Assembly: GCF_902806685.2 (NCBI RefSeq) | Contig: NC_048545.1 | Coordinates: 10,279,852 to 10,343,851 of the forward strand | DNA length: 64,000 nucleotides | Origin: Maniola hyperantus | Taxonomy: Eukaryota > Arthropoda > Insecta > Lepidoptera > Nymphalidae | Direction of reading: 5' to 3' | Shown here: positions 20,928 through 32,316 of the stretch, one piece after another | Numbering within the stretch: the first letter of the stretch is position 1 | Layout of the letters: the number at the start of each line of letters is the position of its first letter | Made by a program: the position numbers and the translations under genes | Notes under the pieces: generated by a model | Seen by the model: the letters and a program-made list of their open reading frames with translations, nothing else | The model's database searches: none | Told to the model about the DNA's origin: nothing

Positions 20928-21362
20928 GTTCCGTACTTTATAAGGAAAAAAGGGACCCTTAGGATCACTTCGTTGTCTGTCTGTCCGTCTCTCCGTCTGT
21001 GTCGTATCTGTCACACAAACCTATAGGATACTTCCCGTTGACCCAGAATCATGAAATTTAGTAGGTACGTAGGTCTTAGAGCATAAGTAAAGGAATAAAT
21101 CCGAAAACCATAGATTTGTGATTACAACTTACAAAAAAAAATTAAAGTGTGTTAATGAAAAAATATTATTTTCAATTTTCAATGTATGATAAGTATACCA
21201 AGTGGGGTATTATATGAAAGGGCTTTACTTGTGTATTCTAAAACACATTTTTATTTATTTTTATGCATAATAGTTTTTGATTTATGGAGCAAAATGTCAA
21301 AAAAATACCTGAGTACGGAACCCTTGGTGCGCGAGCAACTCGCACTTGGCCGGTTTTTTAAA
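20928..21362 (+). repeat. AGGGTTCCGTAC-family repeat, full length
   Basis: Starts TTTTAGGGTTCCGTACTTTA, has GACCCAGAATCATGAAATTT and GTGGGGTATTATATGAAAG, and ends GAGTACGGAACCC, GCGCGAGCAACTCGCACTTGG, CCGGTTTTTTA. No long frame. The class is uncertain. Confidence 0.65.
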
Positions 21363-22299
21363 ATTAGATAAAATAAATAACTAAACAAAGTTACTTACCT
21401 ATTGTACTAGGACCACACGAGTAGATATCCCTACTAGGACCTCAACAACAAAGTCAGGTCAATAAACCAATGAATAAAATTGGTGTCCAAATTTCAAATT
21501 CCAGAGGTCAATGTACAAAATGCATTTGAAGTATTTGAAGGACTTATTGACTCTGCTCTGCTCAATCTTCTACACATTTGCATAGCCACTGAATAAAAAT
21601 TAATTTTATGAAATCATTACGACTTTTGTTTTTGAAAACAAATTAATAACAACAGTTGTCGTCATAGAAACCACAATATTACACGCGCAGCCGCGCGCCG
21701 CTGGGCTGGCCCTTCCCTCCGCCACCCGCGCGGTGTCTAATGTTTTGGGGTGAGAAGCATGATGATTTTAGCCGAAATCTAGCGCTTGAAAAGGGTTGAA
21801 CAGTAGTTTGGGAAAAGTATTTTTGAGAAAAAACTACTGAATTTAGGTTTGCAAAGTAAAGTTATTTCAACTAATGAATAAATAAACTACGTGTAATGAT
21901 AAATTGTTTTAGGATTTTCATATCCCTAATCTTATTTATTTACGCCCAAAGTTGTCATAGATTTAGTGTTAAAATAGGAATCTTTTGAGGCTCGTAACTT
22001 TTAAATCAATATTTTTTTCAATGTTTTAGATATCATTGAACCTAGATAATGACGAGATAAATCGATATAATTCTTAGTTTTGTGCGTACAATATCGAATA
22101 TTGTTGTATTTTCCCTCCTACGTTTGTATGAAGAAAGCACCGAACTGAGCTGCCTTAATGTATTCGCAAAATTTTAAGTATTATTCATATTCTATTGATG
22201 ATTGATAAGATTATTGAGAGATATTGTTAAAATACTTAAGCAGTGTTTTGTATTGTATATTATATATGTACTTACTCTATGTATTTCCGTATCTCAAAA
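21363..22299. other. No gene; a small GC-rich patch
   Basis: ACGCGCAGCCGCGCGCCGC and following bases (21682-21735) form a GC-rich island in AT-rich DNA, with no frame or splice signals I trust. Confidence 0.45.
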
Positions 22300-22492
22300 G
22301 AAAAAAACCAGCCAAGTGCGAGTCAGGCTCGCGCAGGGTACTTACAATTCGTACTACAATTTTTTTTAAACAGATTTTTATTTATTATTATGCATCATAG
22401 TTTTCGATTTATCGTGCAAAATGTCGAAAAATACGACGGTACTGAAACCTCGCTCGGTGCGTGAGTCCGACTCGCACTTGGCTGGTTTTTTT
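22300..22492 (+). repeat. AGGGTTCCGTAC-family repeat, 3' half
   Basis: CCAGCCAAGTGCGAGTCAGG opens an inverted-like end, and CCGACTCGCACTTGGCTGG, TTTTTTT closes it. Confidence 0.55.
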
Positions 22493-23019
22493 TCTGTAAA
22501 TTATTACTTGTTGTGTTGGAAGAAAGGTGTAAATAGCTACTGAAGCCAAATCTAACATAGATTTGGCATCATTACATTTAGGTATTTTAATTTTTACTGG
22601 TCAATAAATACAACGCAATACGGGACCTCGCTGATAAGCTGAGTAGGTACGAACATAATATTTGCGCCACTGTAAGAAATAATTTTAATTTACTTAATAT
22701 TTTCTAACTTGTAAAACAATTTAGCACCTGTTATGCTGTAAGATTTATAACAAGTCAAGGTATGATTAACTTTTGTACTTAACACAATACTGTAAATTCC
22801 TCAAGGGACATGTTCGCTGAAACATTAATCAAGATTTAAACAAGTTAAAACTTGAACAAAATGGCTTTATAAAATAGTTTTAAACTTTAAAATATTCGCT
22901 ATATTTCAAATTTTGGTTTAAGAATATTTTCAAATTAAAATTAGTTGGCTTTCTACAATTTGGTGGCGGTGGTTTTCTCGGTTGAAATGCATGGAAAGCC
23001 GTACGTATTAGTTAAGTAT

Positions 23020-23160
23020 TTGTGATCTTTTTGTCTTCATGCTTTGTTTTTTGTTGTGTTTTTTTGTTTTGTTTATGTACGTTTGTCTGGTGTTGTTCTG
23101 TTTTGTACTGTGCGCTATGGTCCCAAATAAAAGGTTATTTATTTATTTATTTATTTAATT
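23020..23160 (+). mobile_element. LINE 3' UTR remnant with (TTTA)n tail
   Basis: GTTTTGTACTGTGCGCTATGG, split, then TCCCAAATAAAAGG and TTATTTATTTATTTATTTA: a poly(A) signal followed by a short-repeat tail. Confidence 0.45.
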
Positions 23161-23282
23161 TACATGAGATGGTTCCAATAATGCCTGATTTTTTGAATTT
23201 TCGGCTTTACAGCAACTTCTTATTTTCCAATTTTGCTGGTCTCAAACCTCAAGGTCTTTTAACATGTAATGGTAAAAGGTAT

Positions 23283-23570
23283 TGTAGAGGTGCAACCTCT
23301 ACCGTTACTTGGCTGGCAGCTATTAGGAAAACTTCGCAACTGCCACACAACAATATTCAAATTTGGAACGCAGTAGAGAATCCTCCTGGTCACGCACGTT
23401 ACAAGATTCCACATTCCCTATCATCCGCTCGTCACGTCAACATCTTCTACCATTGTATTATATAAAGCTCGCGAGCCCGTCTGTATTGTACATAACATAT
23501 CAATTGTAAAGTGTAAAATAAACATCATTATATGTAGCTGGTTCTTCATTGCATCAACCCTTCAGCTACA
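23283..23570 (+). repeat. 5' LTR
   Basis: Begins TGTAGAGGTGCAACC and ends CTTCAGCTACA. A TATAAAG at 23461-23467 and an AATAAA at 23517-23522 mark a likely U3 promoter and R/U5 poly(A) signal. Confidence 0.88.
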
Positions 23571-23573
23571 TAA

Positions 23574-23590
23574 TTGGTGACTCTCGAGCT
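23574..23590 (+). promoter_or_regulatory. Putative primer-binding site of the LTR element
   Basis: TGGTGACTCTCGAGC starts three bases after the 5' LTR. The TGGTGAC start matches the pattern of retroelements primed by a tRNA whose 3' end is GTCACCA. Confidence 0.5.
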
Positions 23591-23778
23591 CAAGAACACG
23601 CAGCCGCATTATTGAGGAACACATCAGCCACATTAGGTACCTGCGTCTGCGGTCGAGCCTGCGCACTGCTCCCGTGCATCTCCGGCGTGCAAGCAACTCA
23701 ACGCAACAAGCAACGACGTGCGGCCACATTAGCTGCACCCTCTGAACGCGAAAGCTACGAGTTACGACTGCGACTCGA

Positions 23779-23887
23779 CATGGACGCCACAGATGGTGTC
23801 CCTCGTGGACGCAATCCAGTTAACTCGACGCGGCACGCTACGCAACCTACCCTGTCCTACATCGCTGACCACAACACAACCTCCTGA
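23779..23887 (+). pseudogene. Possible vestigial gag start inside the LTR element
   Basis: A short frame beginning MDATDGVPRGRN starts about 210 bp after the 5' LTR, a usual place for gag, and stops after about 36 codons. No nucleocapsid zinc knuckle or other domain follows, so the coding status is doubtful. Confidence 0.2.
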
Positions 23888-24957
23888 ACCCGACGCGAGG
23901 TTCATACGTGCATGCCTTGTGAGTACATATCCAAGGCGCCCTGAGGAGGGATCCAGGTTTTATAAGGACATTATTTCTTCTGTGCTGAAAAACAATTTCT
24001 AACAATAATATTTGTGACATTGCATTTTGTTTTGTGAAAATTATTTTTGAGTGACGTTTTTTTTTAATTTTCAAATTCAGTGAAAAAGAACATTAACATT
24101 CCATGAACAATATAGACAATAAGTGACGTCTCATCATCTCATTTTAAAAAGGGAATTTTTTATAGACGTTTTACTTTTTTAGAACAATTTTATTTAGTTA
24201 TATTGTCATGTCATAATTGCCATTGTATTTTGTAAAATTTTCCTGTCATAACAATTTAAATTTCAGCAATTTATAAAGAAACAGTATTACACGTATGAAG
24301 AGGACTAATCTCTCCGTTCCATGGTTCCATTCACAACAAACTCCTACGGACCATGCCACAATTCGTAAGGTTTTCAGCAAAGCTTCCTCCGTGCATTGCG
24401 GATCATCTTTTATTTCAAAGTGAAGCAGCTTTTGTGGAGTGCTGTATAGCCTCCGCACACATGTTCCTGTAGTACACTGGGCAGCCTAAGACACGATGTC
24501 AGTCGTTCGTAAGTCCTTCGACCTTTTCACTTTTCCAGGTTCACTGAGTTTATCGCGCTCAGAACCTCTCTTCAGGTCTGTGTGGACGCGAGTTTGCCAA
24601 GGTTCGACGTGAAGAAGATTTGCTCATCATGCGTCTCCTCCGTCATCAACCTTTTTGCACTCCGAACGCTTCATTTATTGTAATTATTTTTTTCCGTGTC
24701 ACTTAGGCATACAGGTCCACTGCTTATTTCTCTGGTCTTAAGTACTGCCTCCCAGTCATTGTGTACACAATGACCTGAGGTATTACACCATTACCAGATA
24801 CTGCTACAGAAGACTCAACATTGAGGCAACTTTCAATCCTATTTGCCTTCTCATTTTTATTCAAACATGTTCTAGTTTTAGGGCTCTTTTCCTTCATTCT
24901 TATGTATATAATACTTGCCTTACTTAATATTTCTTTTTTTTTCTGTTTCTCACTCCG

Positions 24958-24968
24958 TAGGGGGGTGA
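24958..24968 (+). promoter_or_regulatory. Putative polypurine tract of the LTR element
   Basis: GTAGGGGGGTGA lies immediately before the 3' LTR, where plus-strand synthesis should be primed. The tract is short and interrupted. Confidence 0.45.
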
Positions 24969-25256
24969 TGTAGAGGTGCAACCTCTACCGTTACTTGGCT
25001 GGCAGCTATTAGGAAAACTTCGCAACTGCCACACAACAATATTCAAATTTAGAACGCAGTAGAGAATCCTCCTGGTCACGCACGTTACAAGATTCCACAT
25101 TCCCTATCATCCGCTCGTCACGTCAACATCTTCTACCATTGTATTATATAAAGCTCGCGAGCCCGTCTGTATTGTACATAACATATCAATTGTAAAGTGT
25201 AAAATAAACATCATTATATGTAGCTGGTTCTTCATTGCATCAACCCTTCAGCTACA
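24969..25256 (+). repeat. 3' LTR
   Basis: A 288-bp direct copy of the 5' LTR with a single observed substitution; it is followed by the GTAT duplication. Confidence 0.88.
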
Positions 25257-25260
25257 GTAT

Positions 25261-26174
25261 ATTTGCCAAATGTATAAATCTTAATTAATAAATAGTGTTC
25301 GTTAGATTCAATTATAAGGAAAACTACATTAAAACTTTGGCTCGGTGCAGTTTCACAACTCGTCTGGAGGATACACCGACAACCGTCGCTAGCAATGTTC
25401 CTTTATTTTGCCGAGTTTTGGTGCCATTCGTTCTCGTGCTTTCACTTCTTGCTTAAACTTTGAAGTCCGCCACCGCATTTGTTGTTTTTTTAATGAAAAT
25501 TAAATTAACAGGGGGCTCTCCAAAACACGCTCTATACACAAGTAGTTTTACACAATCAAACTCGTTCTATTAACAGACTTTAAAAAGAAGGAGGTTATCA
25601 ATTCGTCGGAATCTTTGGTTTTTGTTGACACATGTACATGTGACTTGCCAGATTTCCGTAAAAATAAATCCGGTAGTTTTAGAGTTAATACACGAGCTTA
25701 AAGATTTGTATGTAAATTCTTGAATAAATTTGAAACTGAATATTTTAACGGAAATCTGAAAAACCACAAAAATATATTATTAGTTCCTAAAACGTATCTC
25801 CAAAATCCTTTTGAGTTGGATTGGTTAGTATTCAAATGAGAAGTAAACAACCTTTGTATGGAGGGAGTGACGGAGAGACCCCTCTCAAAAGATACTTAAT
25901 GAGTTCTGTCCTAAGTAAATCTCTTTCTCTTTGGTTGAGTTGTATGTGGAAGGATCTGAGAACCCACCGCATTAGTATTCCAAGAGAACTCCTACCATTA
26001 AATGGTTTACGGAAAGAGGTCATGACCCTCAATGAGGAATACGACTATAAAGAACAATGAGTTCTGTCCTCTATCTTAGTAGATTTAATTACAAAATGGA
26101 AGGCAGTTGTTTTTTAATATGGTTATTTATTTATAAGAAGTCAAACAAAAATAAGAGCAATACACTTATCATAC
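25261..26174. other. No gene recognised
   Basis: Overlapping short frames on both strands at 25821-26060 do not resemble a known protein and lack splice signals; probably chance. Confidence 0.5.
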
Positions 26175-26397
26175 TCTATACTAATATTATAAATGCGACA
26201 GTGTATCTGTCTGTCTGTCTGTCTGCTAGCTTTTAACGGCTCAACCGTTCAACCGATTTTGACGAAATTCGGTACAGAGATAGCTTGAATCCCTGGGAAG
26301 GATTTCCCGCTTAGATAGGTTGCTAAAAATCCTGTGGAAAGCCACAGGATTTTTAGCAACCTAAATCCACGAGGACGAAGTCGCGGGCATCATCTAG
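26175..26397 (+). mobile_element. Helitron-like repeat containing a perfect palindrome
   Basis: Starts TCTATACTAATATTATAAATG and ends CGAAGTCGCGGGCATCATC, TAG then T. An exact 22-bp inverted repeat replaces part of the body (26316-26363). Confidence 0.65.
26316..26363. repeat. Perfect 22-bp inverted repeat, 4-nt loop
   Basis: TAGGTTGCTAAAAATCCTGTGG, split here as TAGGTTGCTAAAAAT and CCTGTGG, is followed by AAAG and its exact reverse complement. It includes the element's own GGATTTTTA segment. Confidence 0.85.
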
Positions 26398-26933
26398 TTT
26401 TATATTACTCCGTAAAGATAGGTATTTCTAAAGAATGAAGGTAATCCAGGGGTACCTACGTAACATCTAATGTCCCAAAGCTTTAATAAAACCAGTTCGA
26501 CTTTTCACTAGAGTCGTAGTTTCCCTTATTGCAGGAAATAAACTTTATCCTGTGGGAACGTCGAATCGGGAAGCCTTTGGGTAATTTAAAAAGCTTCTTT
26601 TACATTTACCTATACTATTTTCGCGAAAATGTTATTTCAGTTTCACTCAAAGTAACAAGTGTATGCATGATTTATTTAATGGCTTGTTTAAATAATTACT
26701 TTAGCGATGCTAAATACCTCTCCCACATTCCTGAGGGTCGCGACTACTTTGAATCCAAATTTTGAGGGATTTTTGTGGGGTAGTAACATGTTAGGCAAGG
26801 TAAGTATTCTCCTTATCTCTCCAACAGAATTTTCGATTTCAGTCTAAATCAGAGCTATTGTGGCTTCATATTATGTTTGCATAAAATATTTGTATTGAAT
26901 TGCTTACATTGAAAAAAAATCATGACGTTCCTC

Positions 26934-27063
26934 CTGATTTTCTCCTTAAAAAAAGCATTTCCATTCAAAAGGGAGGAATTTTCCTGTACCGATCACCTGC
27001 TGAAATCGGGATAGGAAAAGTTCCCCCTTTTGAAAGGAAATGCTTCTGGAAGGAGAAAATCAG
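26934..27063. repeat. Long hairpin (about 60-bp arms)
   Basis: CTGATTTTCTCCTT, GCATTTCCATTCAAAAGGG and TTTTCCTGTACCGAT are mirrored by ATCGGGATAGGAAAA, CCCTTTTGAAAGGAAATGC and AAGGAGAAAATCAG around a short centre. It could be a MITE or a small-RNA precursor; no flanking duplication was recognised. Confidence 0.65.
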
Positions 27064-27358
27064 AAGACAATTTCTTTATGTATTCCTATAATATAACTTA
27101 TTAATTATTTTATTTATTATTAATTTTTTAATTGCATAAAATATTGCGGTACACATATTACCTATATTATGGTAATTATTTTACAAGTAGCACACACAAA
27201 ATTACCATAAAATGGCGTGCAACATTTTAATAATTTACACAAACATTTTAATCTTTTCGGCGAAAAATAAGGCATAGGATTTCAAACATAGATAGCAAGC
27301 ACTATAACGTTCACTCTTTGTGTTCGCTTAAAAAGGTTTTTAAGGAACCCGGCGGAGT

Positions 27359-27478
27359 ATCTTTTAAATAACGTCCAGTGTTGTGACACGTTTTATACGA
27401 CGGTCGCCGTGTCCAGGTTGAAATAAAACGCGACACGCTCTTGAGAAAAATACCCGCACTAAATTGCGTTAAGTAACC
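27359..27478 (+). repeat. Diverged repeat pair, copy 1
   Basis: ATCTTTTAAATAACG, TTGTGACACGTTTTATACGAC (split), GTGTCCAGG, GACACGCTCTTGAGAAA and CACTAAATTGCGTTAAG reappear in the same order at 39468-39570. No known family or coding frame. Confidence 0.5.
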
Positions 27479-28469
27479 CTTGTGCTGAAACTCTTTCTGT
27501 TTTGTAGAAGCTGACTTCTTAGTAGGTACGCTTGTCCGTGAACTATGTCATTTTTTGTATGAAAAGGAGAAATGAAATAACTGCTATAAAACTACTATTG
27601 CTTAGAAATTGCGTAATATTATATTATTCTTATCTCTTTGCAACAATAGTTGTGTTGAATTTGTGAAAGGTTGGCCACTCAAAATGGTTAACGCTCTCTG
27701 AGTTTTTTGTCTCTGTCATTTGAATGGGATTACGTAACAGAGAGAGCCCTATACTAACTTCTCTCTGTGGATAGAGTATAGGCCCAAGAGTTTGGGCTCG
27801 GCGTTGATGAGTCAGTGAGTGAGTCAAGGCTTTTTTCTTTTTTTTGGAGATATATTGAAGTTTTCGTTGGTAGTTCGTCTGGTGCTACAGATATTTAAGG
27901 GGTGGCGATATTTGCCTAGCACCCGGTGACATGCTTACAAGCATGCTCATATGGTTCTATTGATATTAATTTAAACAAATATTTTAAGACACATTAATTA
28001 TATCGTAAACTTGTCAGTCGGTTATTAAAATAAAGACTATAGTGTAACCAAGCCGCATTCTTTGCTTGCAAGTTTATTTTCGGCAGAACAAGGTACCTAC
28101 ATCATTTTAAAAGGTATACTTAGTTGTTTTGTTGTATTCTGAAAGCTCTTATAGAGGTATTTTAATAAGTAACGTTAAAATAACGTTAAATTAATAGACA
28201 AAGAACGTATTTATAACTTGGTCAACAGTAACATGAAATTATTTTAAAAATATATCAAACACATCAGGTGCAAAATATAAGGGCCGTGATATGAGAAAGA
28301 TAAATTAGGGTAACACAGGGGGGACACCGCGGTCCCTCTTTGGCCATTTTCCGTAACAGTGCCCCGAATCTTAATTAACACACACAAAGATAATGTTACA
28401 CAGTTGAAAATATTATATTGCAGTCTATTACGGTTTTGAAGTATTTGTTCGATAAGTTAGAAAGAAGTC

Positions 28470-28680
28470 GAACAAAGATAGACGTTGAGGTTCCAAGTGC
28501 TGGAATGGCGACCTTGCACCGAAAGACGCAGGAAGGTCCTCCACTAGGTGGACGGACGACATCAGACGAGTAAAAGGGAGCCGCTGGTTTCAGGCGGCGC
28601 AAGACCGTGGCGTGTGGAAGTCCCTACAAGAGACCTATGTCCAGCAGTGGACGTCTATCGGTTGATAATGATGATGATGA
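28470..28680 (+). mobile_element. RTE-type LINE 3' end
   Basis: GTGCTGGAATGGCGACCTTG, ACTAGGTGGACGGACGACAT, AAGACCGTGGCGTGTGGAAG and a GATGATGATGA tail. Confidence 0.6.
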
Positions 28681-30938
28681 CGAAGTTAGTCCTTGGCTAC
28701 AATATTACCGTGGTCAGTGACGATAAATACAGTCTAGTAGCGGGTTAACCTAGCATACAACAACAACTACTAAGGGTTAACATATGTAGGTATACCAGAT
28801 TTTTGCACATTGACTGTCTCCAAATCAAAATAAAATTACTTTGTTTGTATTCAGAATAGATAAGGTGAGGTGACTTCCACTAAAAGCACTTCCTGAGTCA
28901 AATTTGCCTCAGTCTGGCCAAAGCTTAAAAGTTGAAAAACGCATTCTTTCTCGAGATTACCACTACATAGATCCACGTGGATTTGAAAGTGAATGACTTC
29001 AAATAAATACAATTGGAACACAATTATTATTGTGTGGAACACAATAATAGCCAAGATTAAAGGTAGAATACTTAGACAAAAATATTACAACAAAAATAGA
29101 CGTCCTCAAACAAGCGTTGAACGCGTGTTTATTTTAAACCTAACAGTTATTTTCTATGCAAAAACTCAATAAATTAAGTAGTAATTACTTAGTTAAACTT
29201 GTTTTATTTTTTATAGAAGGACGGAGAGATTTTCCGGATTTGAAACTTGCTCTATCTACTTACAATGCCCACAGACAGGACAAGTAACAAATCTCTTAAC
29301 ATTACAGACAGAGCAAATCCGGAAATCTCCGGAGAGTGGAATATTTTACGATGAGGTTGAGCGTTATTAATACCTGCGATGTTATCCTTGGATTTATGTT
29401 AAGCGAATTGCGCGCTTGATTTATAAAGCAAAATCCGTTTGCTCGTGAATAGTTAAAATTTCAAAGTTAATAGCGTCATTTAACTTAAAACACAAGTTTG
29501 AAGTGTTTTAAGTTGGCGCGTTATTTTTATAAAAATTATATAAGAATGTAGGTACCTACATGTGATATAATAATATATGACGGGTAGTTACAATATAAAT
29601 GCGTCATTGGATGGCCACTTCATTAGAAGAAAAAACCTTGAGGCATTGACCAAAAACCTTAAAAAATAGGATCAACCAAGAGGTCAGAGTTTGAAGCGAA
29701 AATACCTACTCATAAGTATTGCCTCACAAGCTTTGGTACAACAAAAATACAAAATACATAATCGATGTAACAGTTGTTACGATTAAGTTGAAGGTCATAG
29801 GCATTTAACCTCGCTATAATATGCTCTTTGTAACATGACAAGCATGGCAAGACAAAAGGCAAAAGCTAGTATAATAGAAGGCTTTCATATTGTAATGTTT
29901 CGATAAACTTGACTTCAAGGATTTTGGCAACGGACTTTTATTGTAAACGAAAATTAATTAATAGTTTGTGGTTTCTATCCATATATACATACATAGTAAT
30001 ACAAACCATCACGTCGTTCGGTCCTGGTTATAATCACTAACATTGTATATCAACTAACTAAATAAGTAATGAATTTAAACTGTATCTACAGTAGAATCTT
30101 ATTCTTAATCAAGTTGTATGCGTAAAGATATGAAAATCTTAAATTCCTGAGCAGGTAGGTATACTGATGGATTCAACTTTCAAAGGCACAAGAAACAAAT
30201 TACTTTACTTTCAACTGTGGCTTTATACGATTTTTTTAGTACCTCATTAGCGAGAAAATATAAGATGTAAAAAACTATATTTTTATTTTCTTATTTCTTT
30301 CGAATTAAGTCTTAAAAACACAAATCAATCAAAATCGCAATATGTTTTTCATTTTTGCAGTATACAAAAAATAGAATAGAATATATCTAATCGATTTTTA
30401 TTCTTTTAGAAGAGCTTTTGAATCGTTGAAAGAATTTACCACTGGTTCGGAATGCCATTCCGTTGCTCTTTTTTAATTGTTTATTAAATAAAACATTTGC
30501 ATATAAGTATTATATGCAGATTCTGAAAGTTTTATGAGGCAACAAAATTAGAAATGTCAATTTGCAGCGTCCTAAATTCAAAACACAATTACTACACATA
30601 ACAAATATATAAATTAAATTATACCCACTATCTTCAAAAATAATAAATAAATAAACTTGGAAAGGTTAAAGTAAATTTAATATTAAATTTACCGACACTT
30701 CAGGAACCTGTAATATCAGGGCGTTTGCTGAAAAAAAAACCACATATAACATTAACACATAAACAAGCTAAATTTACTTCTGTTCACTCAGTTTTAATCA
30801 ACAAAGCTGCGTTTTTAATCAACAAAGCAAAAAGGTTGTTTGAGCTGGTGAGGTGAAAAATCCATTACCGTATTTCACAGCACTAAACTTCAAGGGATAA
30901 AGATCGCACGACATCAGTTTATTCCCGTTGCATTAACT
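28681..30938. other. AT-rich DNA, no gene recognised
   Basis: Holds the hairpin at 29223-29333, a small palindrome near 29025 (TATTATTGTGT and its complement), and otherwise nothing assignable. Confidence 0.5.
29223..29333. repeat. Imperfect hairpin
   Basis: GGAGAGATTTTCCGGATTTG (29223) pairs with CAAATCCGGAAATCTCC (ending about 29328), with AGCAAGTT/GCTCTATCT-type secondary matches inside. It is probably a small MITE. Confidence 0.45.
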
Positions 30939-31050
30939 GTACAGCAACCACAGCTCCAAGTTGATTAAAAAACCACTTTTCACGTCCCTGAATGTGTTTA
31001 CTGTATGCTGAGATCTGATAGCTGAGTGAATGTAATCTCTCTAATCTATT
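30939..31050 (+). repeat. Interspersed repeat shared with 43098-43215
   Basis: CCGTTGCATTAACTG, GTTGATTAAAAAACCACTTTTC and GAGATCTGATAGCTGAGTG resemble ATTGCATTCCCAG, GTTGATTAAAAAAGCACTTTTC and TTAGATCTGATGCAATG at the other site. Confidence 0.4.
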
Positions 31051-31127
31051 TCATTGCGATGAATTAATTGAGAGATTCCAACTATCTGCTTAATTTAATT
31101 ACGGTGGCAGAAGTGAGAAATTTTAAA

Positions 31128-31361
31128 TCCATACTGATACCTATTATAAATGCAAAAGTGTGTCCGTCTGTCTGTATGTCTGTCTGTCTATCTGTCTGCT
31201 AGCTTTTGCACCAGCCATCCGTTCAACCGATTTTGACGAAATTTGGTACAGATATAGCTTGCATCCTGGGGAAGGACATAGGCTATCCCGGAAAATTTAA
31301 GAGTTCCCACGGGATTAAAAAATTCTAAATCCACGCGGACGAAGTCACGGGCATCATCTAA
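31128..31361 (+). mobile_element. Helitron-like repeat
   Basis: Starts TCCATACTGATACCTATTA; ends CACGCGGACGAAGTCACGG, GCATCATCTAA. The CTAA end is within the CTRR consensus. Confidence 0.6.
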
Positions 31362-31395
31362 TACTGAAATAAACTAGGTTTATACTACGTGGATT

Positions 31396-31557
31396 ACCCC
31401 CACTAGGTGGACAGACGACATCAAACGAGTCGCAGGGAGCCGCTGAATTCAGGTGGCGCAAGACCGTGATCTGTGGAACTCCCTACAAGAGCTATGTTGT
31501 ACGCTATGTCCAGCAGTGGACGTCTATCTGTTAGCAATGATGATTGATGATGATAAT
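31396..31557 (+). mobile_element. RTE-type LINE 3' end
   Basis: ACTAGGTGGACAGACGACAT, GCAAGACCGTGATCTGTGG, GTCCAGCAGTGGACGTC and a GATGATTGATGATGATAATG tail. Confidence 0.6.
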
Positions 31558-32316
31558 GAAGTAAACTATGATTAATCCTAAATCCTAGTAAAATACAATA
31601 TGCTAATAACATAAATGTGAAAGTGTGTCTGTCTGTTTCTGTTACCATTTCACGCCTCAACGGCTCCGATTCTACACAAAAATATGATAAATCCTGGAGA
31701 CGGAGATATTAATGAATCTTGTAGGTACAAGATTTTGCTTGCATCTTATCTTTGCTACAGAATAATCTCTCCAGGATCAAGTTTCTTTCATAATCTGTTA
31801 GTTCTAAGTTCTTACGCACAATTTATCTGTCTGCATGCTGATGTATTTTTTTGTATGATTCTGTTGGTGGTTCAATAAAAAAAACAAATGAAAAATACGG
31901 TGAACGTGTTACGTCCATGGCTAAATATTAATTCAACATCAAACAAGCAAATAGAAATGATTTGAAATAGACTCAACGTGATGCGCAATCAATATTGATG
32001 TTAGGCTGCCATTCCACAAGCGATGTGCGAGATAGCTAATAGGTGATTGTACTGTGTGAAGCACAAACATTAGCCACATGGAGATTTGTGGGCTCTCACT
32101 ATCCGACGTGTGTGGTAACGCCAGCGAAAGTATTATTTACAAAAAAAGTGATTTTCACTTATTAAGAGTTAATTTTTAAAACTTTTGTTCGCGATTTCTG
32201 AAAGCCAAATAACTAAAGTAGATAGAACTAGATTAGTATCTTTAAAAATAAAAGATCACAACAAAACCTCCTATTTTTTATACTTTTCCTTAAATGGGTC
32301 CAATTACCACAATCGA

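Larger units (their letters stand above)
23283..25256 (+). mobile_element. Non-autonomous LTR retrotransposon
   Basis: Two direct LTRs of 288 bp differ at one position I could see (a G/A in the ATTCAAATTT-GAACGC segment). The LTRs start TGTAG and end CTACA. GTAT flanks the whole element (23279-23282 and 25257-25260). The internal region is only about 1.4 kb and encodes no reverse transcriptase, integrase or protease, so it must have moved with enzymes from a relative. The primer site starts TGGTGACTC just after the 5' LTR, and a G-run precedes the 3' LTR. Near-identical LTRs imply recent insertion. A CsRn1/Gypsy- or BEL-type parent is possible, from the TGGTGAC start of the primer site, but is not established. 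Confidence 0.88.

Noticed and set aside
23022..23465. 147-codon open frame on the plus strand
   Set aside because: It runs through a LINE 3' UTR remnant, unique DNA and into the 5' LTR; the product has no coherent domain and is a chance fusion across unrelated sequences.
25821..26060. Two overlapping opposite-strand frames of 66 and 79 codons
   Set aside because: No domain, no splice signals and no codon bias I could see; overlapping opposite frames of this size arise by chance.
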